Position numbers and translations under genes: made by a program. 64,000 nt of DNA from Acidobacteriota bacterium (GTDB lineage Bacteria; Acidobacteriota; Blastocatellia; UBA7656): the NCBI GenBank assembly GCA_040754075.1, contig JBFMDH010000004.1, forward strand, positions 186,001-250,000. The letters run 5' to 3'. This document shows positions 1 to 8,325 of the stretch, piece after piece. The notes beneath the pieces are model-generated. The model made no database searches, was not told the origin of the DNA, and was given only the letters and a program-made list of their open reading frames with translations. The stretch's first letter is position 1, and each line of letters opens with the position of its first letter.

Positions 1-321
1 GACTGAACCGCTCGCAGCGCGATGCAAAGAGGTCTTCATTGATAAAGAGCCGCGCAAATGGGAACGCCCATCCGATCACACTCCGGTTGTGGTTATTGTT
101 GAATGAACCGGCAATAACAGTAACCGGTCAGTCGCTCAAAAGTGACCGCAGCCGTCGATTCACAAATTATTTTTGTGTGACGGTGTTATTGGTGATGTTT
201 GTGAGAAATATTATTGGCAATGAGAAGAAATGAATTTGAGAAGATCACCTTAAATCCTAATCTTCTCATTATCAAAAATGGTTCTCACAAACATCACCCA
301 CGACACAAAATTCCTCAACAC
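1..321. other. Non-coding left edge with an inverted repeat
   Basis: No convincing gene is visible here. A 64-codon open frame at 39-233 on the plus strand has no ribosome-binding site and a composition unlike a bacterial protein. The stretch holds the long inverted repeat described separately (191-298). It lies downstream of the outer-membrane protein gene that ends at 322 on the minus strand, so it may contain that gene's transcription stop. Confidence 0.6.
191..298. repeat. Long interrupted inverted repeat (about 108 bp)
   Basis: The 17-base arm 191-207 is perfectly complementary to 282-298. A second, inner pair, 219-228 with 261-270, is a perfect 10-base match. The outer and inner arms are separated by exactly 11 bases on each side, about half of which also match. 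The transcript of either strand could therefore fold into one long hairpin with a bulge and a roughly 32-base loop. It could be a MITE-like repeat, a structured RNA or a strong bidirectional terminator. Confidence 0.7.
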
Positions 322-894
322 TTACCAGTGATAGCTCACCGAGACCGAACCCCGCAAAACGCTGAAAGGCGCTTCGACTGAGCGCAAGCGGCTGCTGTCA
401 GGGTAGCCGACGAAGACTCTGAATTCCGGGCGAATGGAGATATGTTTGTTCAGAAAAACTCTCAGTCCCGCGCCGAAATTGAATGCTCCGCCGCTTGAAC
501 TGACTTCGGGTGTAAACGGGTCTTCGGGGAACCGCGACCGATTTTGATGATTGACGAACCCTGCGCCGCCAATCACATAAGGCTGAACCTGTTTGGTGGA
601 AAAGTGATAAAGCAGATTTGCCGAAACAAAGGTGCCGGTTCCTTTAAAGACCACGCCGCTTCCGAAATTGCGTTCATGTCTGATGGTATTGATTGCGCCT
701 TCGATTTGTAGTTTGGGTGTGATGCGGTAGCCAACGCCGCCGCCGAAATCAAGCCCGCTGCCAATGCCGCCTTCATCATCATAAGCTTTGCCGCCGCCGA
801 TGCTGCCGAATACTTCGCCTTTTGGCGTGTAATCCTGCGCCAAAACCGTAGATGAAAAAGTGAGGAAAATGAAAAATAAAATGACTCGATACAT
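322..894 (-). CDS. Outer-membrane beta-barrel protein (OmpA-like/porin family)
   Basis: The 190-residue protein begins with a clear Sec signal peptide of about 19 residues ending at a Leu-Ala-Gln cleavage site. The mature part alternates hydrophobic and polar residues with many glycines and aromatics. It contains segments such as GGGVGYRITPKLQIEGAI and ends in an aromatic residue (Trp), as expected for BamA-recognised barrels. The size suits an eight-stranded OmpX/OmpW/OmpA-like barrel inserted in the outer membrane. No catalytic domain or peptidoglycan-binding domain is present, so the role (adhesion, structural or small-molecule passage) cannot be read from the sequence. The gene stands alone, transcribed away from tRNA-Ser. 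Confidence 0.75.
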   Translation of the reverse strand: MYRVILFFIFLTFSSTVLAQDYTPKGEVFGSIGGGKAYDDEGGIGSGLDFGGGVGYRITPKLQIEGAINTIRHERNFGSGVVFKGTGTFVSANLLYHFSTKQVQPYVIGGAGFVNHQNRSRFPEDPFTPEVSSSGGAFNFGAGLRVFLNKHISIRPEFRVFVGYPDSSRLRSVEAPFSVLRGSVSVSYHW

Positions 895-1140
895 AAACCT
901 TTACTCCTAAAATGTTTTACAAATCGCTGGGGCAAATGAAATTTGATTTTGAGTAGAGCAATGACCGTGCCGCGCCCTCGTTGATTCGTTAAAAGTTGTT
1001 TATCTGTTGGCGATTCGGTTGTTAGCAGGAAAGTCTTAACGAACGGTAAGCAAAGCGCAGATTCCACTGTGCAATTGAACCGTGACAGGTGAAAGAAAAT
1101 TCGGACACCGCAAAGGTATCGCGGTAAACTTCCTTCAAAA

Positions 1141-1168
1141 ATAAAACGGGGCTTATTAATAAGCCCCG
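1141..1168 (-). terminator. Rho-independent terminator of tRNA-Ser
   Basis: Positions 1147-1168 form a perfect 22-base palindrome with GGGGC/GCCCC stems. Read on the minus strand it is followed by a T-rich run (GTTTTATTTTTG). It sits immediately after the 3' CCA of tRNA-Ser, as expected for that transcript's stop. Confidence 0.85.
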
Positions 1169-1175
1169 TAAAAAC

Positions 1176-1269
<94 letters not shown>

Positions 1270-1284
1270 AAAAAATGAAGCCTC

Positions 1285-1313
1285 AGTATAGCCTACCGAT
1301 TTCTATCCTTCAA
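1285..1313 (-). promoter_or_regulatory. Sigma-70-type promoter of tRNA-Ser
   Basis: On the minus strand TTGAAG (1313-1308) and TATACT (1290-1285) are separated by 17 bases, a good match to the housekeeping consensus. Transcription would start about 8-10 bases before the tRNA 5' end at 1269. The site fills the 69-base gap between the stop of the KAP gene and the tRNA. Confidence 0.75.
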
Positions 1314-1338
1314 GCTGAGGTTGGTTTGTTTGTAATCT

Positions 1339-4300
1339 TTAAAAAGTAAATTCCTCTTCGAGGATTTTGAGTAAAGGTTCGTTCAGTGGTGGAATCTCAA
1401 GCACCTTCGCAATGTTCACAATTTCTTTAGGGTTTTTTATTGTAAAATCATTTTCACCGCCTTCCATATGGAAGTTCGATATGACAAAAGCTTGGCTAAC
1501 AAAGGCTGCTTCTGCTGTTGCCCAATCAACCTCAAATTCTTTTTGAGAGGGGCTTGCAGCCCACCCGTCGGATACCTCTCCCCGTCTGACTGCAACGCTT
1601 AGTACAGGTGCAATACTTTTAAGGCGTTTAATTTTAACTTTATCCCCGAAAGTATTTTTGTAGAGAATGTCACGCACGGTATCTCTAAACTTAGTGAATG
1701 ATTTTGAATGTATTTTTAGTGAATCAAGATTTTGCTTTAATGCCTGTTCTAACCAAGCTAAGCCAACATCTGTGTTCTGATTCAAAATAGGTACAAATAA
1801 ATCAGAAAGGACTCGTTCGTCTCCTTGAATAATTTCGGGACGGGTAATCTCTCTACCAAATAATTTTAGAAATAGATATGGAAACTCTCCGTTCCTCTCC
1901 AATGTAAGATTATATATTTTTTTACAAAGTATATTGCGTTCGGCAAAAGACGGTGATGAGTATTTGATTAAGAGGTTTTCTTCGGATTCCTGTAATCGAG
2001 CCAAAAATGAGCCAGATTCAGGGAGTTGAGAATTTAATATTAATGCGGACTGACCAAGTATTGCATCTTGAAAATTGGGTAAAGAAATAAGTTGATCGTT
2101 AATTGATAAACTGGCGATAAGTGTAAAAAGCTTGCCATCAGTTTGAAGGTCGGATAACCATTGCTCTTTGCTTATAGATTTTAAACCGCTTGAAACCCAG
2201 TTTATGAACTCATTATTTGAAAAACCATCATGATAAAGTATGAGTACATAAAATAAGACTTTATCCGAGTTAAATGAGAGTTTAGTCACTTCTATAAAAC
2301 TTTCGGGGTTGTTGACTAATTGATTGATCAATTTACTTAAAGAAAGTTCTTCCAAGGAAGTTTCAAATCTCAAACTCTTTTGAAACCCTTTTAACTTACT
2401 ATCTGGGATTAAGGCTTTAAACAAATCCCAGTTTTGATCAATGGTAGTTAAAGTAAAGAACATTGAGGAGGTTTCCTGGGAGGTAATGATTTTCAGACAC
2501 TCAATTGCTAATGCCCCTTTGGTTGGGTCGCCATCAAACAGGTTAATAATTAACTGGGTTTCACCATAGTTTATAAGAATTTCTGCAAGTTTTTCTGAGA
2601 ATACACTATATGCATTAATGGAGTTTTGCCCAAGCTCTTTCATCCAATCCTTAAATAATTGTGAAGGCGCTAAAAAATCGGGCGTAATTGATTTTGGATT
2701 ATCACGAAGCAAAATAAAAAGACCTAGCCCTATAGTTTGATAATATTCTTGCGATATTGCTAAAGATTTCAGGTCGCCTTTTTCAAATAATGCTTTTATT
2801 TGTGCGACGAAGTTTTTATCTGAAGCTACTTGTTGGAGCACCTTACGGGAAAGTTCATCTTCTACACTTAATTCAACCATGCATCCTAACAAAGGGTTGA
2901 GTTCAAGGTAAGGTAAAGGATTGGGTGAACGTAGTCTTGTAGCCATCGGTTCAATAATGCCTTGTGAGAAAACATTTATATGGGCTTGCTTTAATGATTC
3001 TCGGATTTGTTTCAAAGCTGCAATAGCAGCCTCGACATTCTGGATGGGGTAAGGGTGCCCGTCAATTTGTTTGGCAAAATTTGATGAGATATTGCCTAGA
3101 ATTTTAATTGTGAACTCTTCGCTAGAAAGCAGACTAAAAAGTCCTATAAGCCCTTGAGACATTTCATTATTTAGTGGTTGCCAAGTTGGGATTTTTAATG
3201 CAGTAGTTTTTATCGCATTTTTTATGAAGTCTATCTCTGTGGGAATTCTATGTTGGACTCTATCAGAAGGTGACAATGCTGCTCTTTTCTCTGGATTAAA
3301 TATCCCGCTTTCATAAAGACAGTACGCAGCAGTTGCCAAGGTTTTATTATCTAACAATTTCCAATCTAAGTGATTGTCTAAAGCTTGCCAAAAACCATTG
3401 TCATAGTGGCTGCGATATAAATCCTGTACTTTTTCAACGCTGCCAATTTCAAAAGCCTCTTTAAGCGGATTCATTAAAACGATTTGTTTTGCAGTTTCCG
3501 CATCAACATTAAAGGCGAGTGCCGCAAGGTTATCTTTAGGCTTATCATCAAGGAACCCTTCAACGACTTGGTGAGGTAAATCTCCCTTCAATAACTCTTC
3601 TACAACATTGATATTGAGGCGACGAAGTAAGGCATAATATGCCAAGTGCGATAATGGGATTTTGTTACACCACTGCATATGTAAGGAACCGATTTGATTA
3701 ACATATAAGATCAGTTGCCTTGGATTGGGCAAAATGTCCTGTTTATATAAAAACCAAACGTACAGCTTATAAATAATGTGAAATTCTGATTCTTGATGAT
3801 TCGGAAAAGCCTTCTGGCAAAGTTTGAATAGGTAATCTTGCCAGTTTGATAGTACAGGCGGAGGAACTTCAAATCGGATTTGAAAACATTTATCCAAAAA
3901 TGATAAAGCCAAAATGTTTTCATTCGCTTCGGCTTTTTTTATTGCCCTAGCATCATCTTTATTTACTGGTGAATTAACATTTTCCTGAGCATTTTGAGGT
4001 TTCGTAATTTCCTTTTTATTTTCGCTTCCAGTTTTGGGTTTATTCCATAAGCTTGAGATACCATCAAGGTCATACGGCATAATTATCCATAATCGTTTCA
4101 ACCATTCATTATTAGTATGAGTTCGGGGACGAAGGAAAGTCTGTAAGGTCGCCCAAATCTTCAAAGCTTCTGAAGGAGCAATGCGATCAAGATTGTCCAG
4201 CACTAGGACGATTTTCCTATCGTCCTTGGTGAGTGCTGCTTTCATTATTTCCCCAAATATTTTTTCAAATTCAACTGATGTTGGGTTCGTGGTTTTATTT

Positions 4301-5001
4301 GTTTTGGTTTGTTCTTTGGAAATGGCTTTGTTAATTAACATCGTCCAGATTAACGAGCGGATTTCTAATGATTGAGCGTTTTTCTTGCAAAGTTTTTGAT
4401 ATATCGCACCTATAAATTGACATATTGCACCTATAAAAACGGCAAATAAGGGGCTGAGTGTAAGTGTCAAACCTATTAAAAATTTTCCCGAGAGTGATGA
4501 GGATAAATCTATCGTCAAATTGTCTTTCAGTGCAGCATTTAAAAAAGCTACCCCAATGGGAACCAAGAAGAAGAGAACAATAACAATCATCCCAAACATT
4601 GTCACATGAGGCTTGTTTTTTGTTTTTTTTATCTCTTTTCTTTGGGCAATGATTTCTTTTTGTTCGCTCCAATAGTTAGAATCGATCCAATTATTTTGAA
4701 TTAAGTGATCAATTAACTCTTCGATAAAGGTTCTTCTTAATGGATCACCTTCATGCGCCCAAGCATCAAAAAGGAAGAATGTATAATTGGATTCGCCTAC
4801 AAACTTGGAGCAGATTTGATTCACTATCGTAGTTTTACCTGACCCCCAGTTACCTTCAAGTCCAATAGCTTTTCCGCCCTTTTCTTCGTGGCGAATGATT
4901 TCTGCAATAGCATCAGCAATTCTTTCAACAGCAGGAAAGATATTATTGTCTGCGGGATCATCGGGGATTAAATAAGTTCTACAGGTTCCTTGCATACTCA
5001 T
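1339..5001 (-). CDS. KAP-family P-loop NTPase with two membrane segments
   Basis: The 1220-residue protein has a Walker A motif at about residues 50-58 (GNWGSGKTT). A following FDAWAHEGDPLRR stretch is typical of the KAP family. Walker B is near residues 264-272 (VLVLDNLDR). Two hydrophobic segments (about 134-156 and 174-198) interrupt the NTPase domain, as in Kidins220/ARMS and PifA relatives. The remaining roughly 750 residues are helical, without a motif I recognise. KAP NTPases are membrane-attached; bacterial members are often on mobile DNA, and PifA of F plasmid excludes phage T7, so a defence role is possible but only inferred. The gene is visibly richer in A/T than its neighbours and stands alone, which suggests transfer. 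The start is ATG; a second in-frame ATG follows two codons later. Confidence 0.85.
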   Translation of the reverse strand: MSMQGTCRTYLIPDDPADNNIFPAVERIADAIAEIIRHEEKGGKAIGLEGNWGSGKTTIVNQICSKFVGESNYTFFLFDAWAHEGDPLRRTFIEELIDHLIQNNWIDSNYWSEQKEIIAQRKEIKKTKNKPHVTMFGMIVIVLFFLVPIGVAFLNAALKDNLTIDLSSSLSGKFLIGLTLTLSPLFAVFIGAICQFIGAIYQKLCKKNAQSLEIRSLIWTMLINKAISKEQTKTNKTTNPTSVEFEKIFGEIMKAALTKDDRKIVLVLDNLDRIAPSEALKIWATLQTFLRPRTHTNNEWLKRLWIIMPYDLDGISSLWNKPKTGSENKKEITKPQNAQENVNSPVNKDDARAIKKAEANENILALSFLDKCFQIRFEVPPPVLSNWQDYLFKLCQKAFPNHQESEFHIIYKLYVWFLYKQDILPNPRQLILYVNQIGSLHMQWCNKIPLSHLAYYALLRRLNINVVEELLKGDLPHQVVEGFLDDKPKDNLAALAFNVDAETAKQIVLMNPLKEAFEIGSVEKVQDLYRSHYDNGFWQALDNHLDWKLLDNKTLATAAYCLYESGIFNPEKRAALSPSDRVQHRIPTEIDFIKNAIKTTALKIPTWQPLNNEMSQGLIGLFSLLSSEEFTIKILGNISSNFAKQIDGHPYPIQNVEAAIAALKQIRESLKQAHINVFSQGIIEPMATRLRSPNPLPYLELNPLLGCMVELSVEDELSRKVLQQVASDKNFVAQIKALFEKGDLKSLAISQEYYQTIGLGLFILLRDNPKSITPDFLAPSQLFKDWMKELGQNSINAYSVFSEKLAEILINYGETQLIINLFDGDPTKGALAIECLKIITSQETSSMFFTLTTIDQNWDLFKALIPDSKLKGFQKSLRFETSLEELSLSKLINQLVNNPESFIEVTKLSFNSDKVLFYVLILYHDGFSNNEFINWVSSGLKSISKEQWLSDLQTDGKLFTLIASLSINDQLISLPNFQDAILGQSALILNSQLPESGSFLARLQESEENLLIKYSSPSFAERNILCKKIYNLTLERNGEFPYLFLKLFGREITRPEIIQGDERVLSDLFVPILNQNTDVGLAWLEQALKQNLDSLKIHSKSFTKFRDTVRDILYKNTFGDKVKIKRLKSIAPVLSVAVRRGEVSDGWAASPSQKEFEVDWATAEAAFVSQAFVISNFHMEGGENDFTIKNPKEIVNIAKVLEIPPLNEPLLKILEEEFTF

Positions 5002-5301
5002 TGAATTCCTCTAATCAGAAGGCGATATAATAAATGAGTTGCTTCGCTAAATTTGGATAATGATGTGTGCCAATATATTATTGTTAGAGAATAAAGGCAA
5101 ATTTGTTATCCGATTTTCATTGTTGCTAATTTTAATTGACCTGTTTGAACCTGTGGCGGTTTGTGGCGGCTTACTTTCTTGTTTTCCTTAACGCGCCGAT
5201 GGTAGAGTTAATTTGCTCTCAATGAATATAACTGCGACAAGTGAACAAACCTATTTTAAAGAGTCGGAATCAAACAGCCCCGAAATCAGTTTCCAAAAAG
5301 G
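5002..5301. other. Divergent intergenic region
   Basis: This separates the KAP gene (minus) from the penicillin-binding protein gene (plus). The half next to the KAP gene is very AT-rich. A 27-codon open frame starts at ATG 5222 and ends with a TGA (5303-5305) that overlaps the TTG start proposed for the next gene. It has no clear ribosome-binding site. No terminator or convincing operator is visible. Confidence 0.5.
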
Positions 5302-7851
5302 TTGAACAAATTGGCAACAGTAACCCGAAGAGCAAATCCTAAAGTGATTAAAAAAGCGCCCGCAAAAAAAAGCCTCTGGCGACGCATCTTTTCGCCCGTC
5401 ACGCTTTCCATTCTCGGTGTCTTGATTGCCATCGGTCTCGGCATTTTCGCTTATTTTTATCACACCTATTCGCAGATGATTGATGCGCGACTGCGCGGCG
5501 ACATCACCATTCGCACGACGGGTCTTTATGCCGCGCCGCGTACCATTCGCACAGGGCAACAAAGCTGGTCACTCACGTCGCTTAAAACCTATCTCGACAG
5601 CATCGGCTATGTCGAAAACGGCAAACAGGCTGATGTCAAACGCGGGCGCTATGAAATCAAAGGCAACACCATCGAGATTCAAACCAGCAACTCGGCAATT
5701 ATCAATAGCGTGCGCCAGTTTCCCAACATTGCCGTGACCTTCGCTAGTAGCGGCAAAGGGGTCGCGAAAATTACCGGTCTCGATAACAAAAAAAATCTCG
5801 ATTCGACACTGCTTGAACCCGAACTCTTAACCGCCATATCCAACGATAAACAGAATCAACGACAAAAAATTGTCTCTTACAAAGACCTGCCAAAAGATTA
5901 CATCAACGCGGTGGTTGCCATTGAAGACCGCCAGTTTTTCGAGCACAGCGGCATCAATGTTCGCGGCATTGCGCGCGCCTTGTGGCGCAACGTTGACGAA
6001 GGGCAGGTGCAGCAAGGCGGCTCTTCGATTACTCAACAACTGGTGAAAAACTTTTTTCTGTCATCAGAGCGCACCGTCAAACGCAAACTGCAAGAGATGA
6101 TGATTGCCATCACCCTTGAAACCAAACTGTCGAAAGAAGAGATATTTCAACTCTATGCCAATGAAATTTTCATGGGGCAAAACGGCAGTTATTCGATTAA
6201 CGGCGTAGGCGAAGCCGCCGAAGTCTATTTCAATAAAGATGTGTTGAATTTGAATTTGCAGGAGTGCGCCTTTTTAGCGGGCATCATTCGCGGACCAAGT
6301 CTCTATTCCCCATACAGCAATCCTGAGAAAGCCAAAGCCCGTCGCAATCAGGTTCTCGATTCGATGGTCGAAGCTAATTTCATTACCCGCGAACAAGCCG
6401 ACAAAGCCAAAGCTACGGAACTCAAAATCGAACCCAAGCGCAAAGTTTTAAATTCCGACGCGCCGTTTTTTGTTGATTATTTACAGAAACAATTGAACGA
6501 AGAATTCGCCAGTCGCGATTTCAATCACGATTCTTATCGCGTCTTTACAACCATTGATATGGATTTGCAACGCGCCGCCGATAAGGCAGTAAGCGATGGA
6601 CTGGCGGCGCTCGACCCGATATTTTCCAAACGCAAAAAAAATCCGGTGCCGCCGGGAACTCTGCAAGCGGCGCTCGTCGCGATGAATGCCAAGACCGGCG
6701 AAATTGTCGCCATGAGCGGCGGACGCGATTACAGCGCCTCGCAACTCAATCGCGCCGTTGAAGCCAATCGCCAACCGGGTTCGGTCTTCAAGCCCATCGT
6801 CTATGCCGCGGCGCTCAACACCGCTTTTGAAGACGCACAGGAAAATGTCATCACTCCGGCAACGGTTTTTCTTGATGCGCCGGAAACTTTTCTTTATGGC
6901 GGCGGCAAAACTTATCAGCCGGGAAATTTCGGCGATGTCTATTCCAATAAAGATGTGACGGTGCGCGATGCCTTGGTGCATTCATTGAATGTCGTCACGG
7001 TGCGCATTGCCGAGCGTGTCGGTTACAATCGGGTCTCACGGATGGCGGAAAAACTGGGATTGCCGCGCCCGCAAAATTTACCTTCGACGGCGCTCGGCGC
7101 AGCCGAAGCCACACCTTTGCAAGTCGCCTCGGCGTACACGGCATTCGCCAATGGCGGCAAACTCTCCGAAGCCCAGGTGATTAAACAGATCACCAATTCC
7201 GATGGCGGCTCAATCATCGAAGCCAAGAATCAAAAGCAACAGGTCTTGCGCCCGGAAATTTCCTGGTTGATGACATCAATCATGCAAGACGTGTTGGCGC
7301 GTGGCACAGCGGCGCGCGCCCGACAGATGGGCTTTACGGCGACAGCCGCAGGCAAGACCGGCACCTCGCGTGATGGTTGGTTTGCCGGATACACGCCCAA
7401 TCTGGTTTGTGTTGTGTGGGTCGGCTTTGATGACAATTCCGAACTCGGACTCGAAGGCTCGAAATCGGCGCTGCCTATCTGGACAGCGTTTATGAAACAG
7501 GCGCTGGCTCTAAGACCTGACCTCGGCGGCAATGAATTTACCAAGCCCGATACGCTTACCAGCGCAGAGATTGACCCGGCAACCGGGCTTTTATCCGATG
7601 ATACCTGTCCCAACCATCGCACAGAGTATTTTGTCGGCGGCACCGAACCGCAGATGACCTGTAGTTCAAAACCCGCGCAGGAAGGCGACGCGCCGCTCAA
7701 ACCCGAAACCGAACCTCAACCCGAAGAACCCGCTGACCCGATAGATAAAATGAAAAAAATTATGAAGGAAGCGGCAAAGGATGGGCGCGAAGAACGCAAA
7801 CCTAAAGCGGAAGAGAAGCCGCCGAATAAACCGGATAATCAGAAACCTTGA
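5302..7851 (+). CDS. Bifunctional class A penicillin-binding protein (PBP1B-like)
   Basis: This 849-residue enzyme polymerises glycan strands from lipid II and cross-links the stem peptides in the periplasm. A basic cytoplasmic tail is followed by one membrane anchor (about 33-55). A domain at about 60-150 resembles the UB2H region of PBP1B. The GT51 transglycosylase follows, with the catalytic Glu in EDRQFFEH (about 208) and GGSSITQQLVKN (about 239-250). The transpeptidase has SVFK (Ser about 494), SLN (about 561) and KTGTS (about 685). The C-terminal 70 residues are Pro/Glu/Lys-rich and probably disordered. All catalytic motifs are intact. The first in-frame start is TTG at 5302, with another TTG at 5311; no ATG precedes the membrane segment. 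The N terminus may be longer if a frameshift lies in the A-run near 5295-5299. Confidence 0.93.
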   Translation: MNKLATVTRRANPKVIKKAPAKKSLWRRIFSPVTLSILGVLIAIGLGIFAYFYHTYSQMIDARLRGDITIRTTGLYAAPRTIRTGQQSWSLTSLKTYLDSIGYVENGKQADVKRGRYEIKGNTIEIQTSNSAIINSVRQFPNIAVTFASSGKGVAKITGLDNKKNLDSTLLEPELLTAISNDKQNQRQKIVSYKDLPKDYINAVVAIEDRQFFEHSGINVRGIARALWRNVDEGQVQQGGSSITQQLVKNFFLSSERTVKRKLQEMMIAITLETKLSKEEIFQLYANEIFMGQNGSYSINGVGEAAEVYFNKDVLNLNLQECAFLAGIIRGPSLYSPYSNPEKAKARRNQVLDSMVEANFITREQADKAKATELKIEPKRKVLNSDAPFFVDYLQKQLNEEFASRDFNHDSYRVFTTIDMDLQRAADKAVSDGLAALDPIFSKRKKNPVPPGTLQAALVAMNAKTGEIVAMSGGRDYSASQLNRAVEANRQPGSVFKPIVYAAALNTAFEDAQENVITPATVFLDAPETFLYGGGKTYQPGNFGDVYSNKDVTVRDALVHSLNVVTVRIAERVGYNRVSRMAEKLGLPRPQNLPSTALGAAEATPLQVASAYTAFANGGKLSEAQVIKQITNSDGGSIIEAKNQKQQVLRPEISWLMTSIMQDVLARGTAARARQMGFTATAAGKTGTSRDGWFAGYTPNLVCVVWVGFDDNSELGLEGSKSALPIWTAFMKQALALRPDLGGNEFTKPDTLTSAEIDPATGLLSDDTCPNHRTEYFVGGTEPQMTCSSKPAQEGDAPLKPETEPQPEEPADPIDKMKKIMKEAAKDGREERKPKAEEKPPNKPDNQKP

Positions 7852-7873
7852 CTTCAGTGATTAAAAACCAACA

Positions 7874-8045
7874 GAGAACGGAACAAACGGAAATAACGGA
7901 ACAAACGGAAACGATATTGATTCTGAAATAATCGCCAGCCTTTTCCGCCTGTCGTTTGCCTTGATGAGTCCGCAAAGAGCGACCAATCATTGAATTAATT
8001 TCTGGTTTCCGTTTATTCCGTTATTTCTGTTTGTTCCGTATTCTC
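7874..8045. repeat. Hairpin-forming repeat with about 40-bp imperfect inverted arms
   Basis: Arm 7874-7912 is nearly complementary to 8005-8045, differing by a few substitutions and a 2-base insertion. Each arm itself contains tandem copies of a short ACGGAACAAACGGAAA-like unit. The arms enclose about 90 bases with no gene. Together with the flanks this accounts for the 474-base gap between the penicillin-binding protein gene and mgtE. The structure resembles a MITE or REP-type element, but no target-site duplication is obvious. Confidence 0.7.
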
Positions 8046-8158
8046 CCCCTTGCCTGATTGCCAGTCAGTTCACATTCTCAAAAAAAATTTTCACAAGAGG
8101 TATTTTTTTGTTTGCTCAAGGGTCTGCTTAATTGGGTAAACATCTCGGGTTCTCCTTC

Positions 8159-8192
8159 GGGGTGCGGGTAGTTTTATGCACCCCACTTTTTT
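8159..8192 (+). terminator. Rho-independent terminator-like hairpin upstream of mgtE
   Basis: GGGGTGC (8159-8165) pairs with GCACCCC (8178-8184) across a 12-base loop, followed by ACTTTTTTATTT. It could end the penicillin-binding protein transcript or act as a leader attenuator for mgtE. I looked for a magnesium (M-box) riboswitch here and did not recognise one. Confidence 0.7.
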
Positions 8193-8325
8193 ATTTAGCC
8201 CTGCCAATTAAAAAGCCTGATTTCGTCATAAAACCTAAGATAAAATTTGCAATTTTCAAATCAGCCGTTAAAATCTTGGTGCATTTGTATGGATACAGAT
8301 AGTAACAATTTAAGGAAAGTAGCTG

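Noticed and set aside
39-233. 64-codon plus-strand open frame at the left edge
   Set aside because: No ribosome-binding site, no protein-like composition, and it runs into the inverted repeat.
573-1067. 164-codon minus-strand frame over the outer-membrane protein gene
   Set aside because: Overlaps the 5' half of a gene with a clear signal peptide in another frame and reads as low-complexity Ala-rich sequence.
8050-8325. Magnesium (M-box) riboswitch before mgtE
   Set aside because: The leader has one terminator-like hairpin, but I could not recognise the conserved M-box core.
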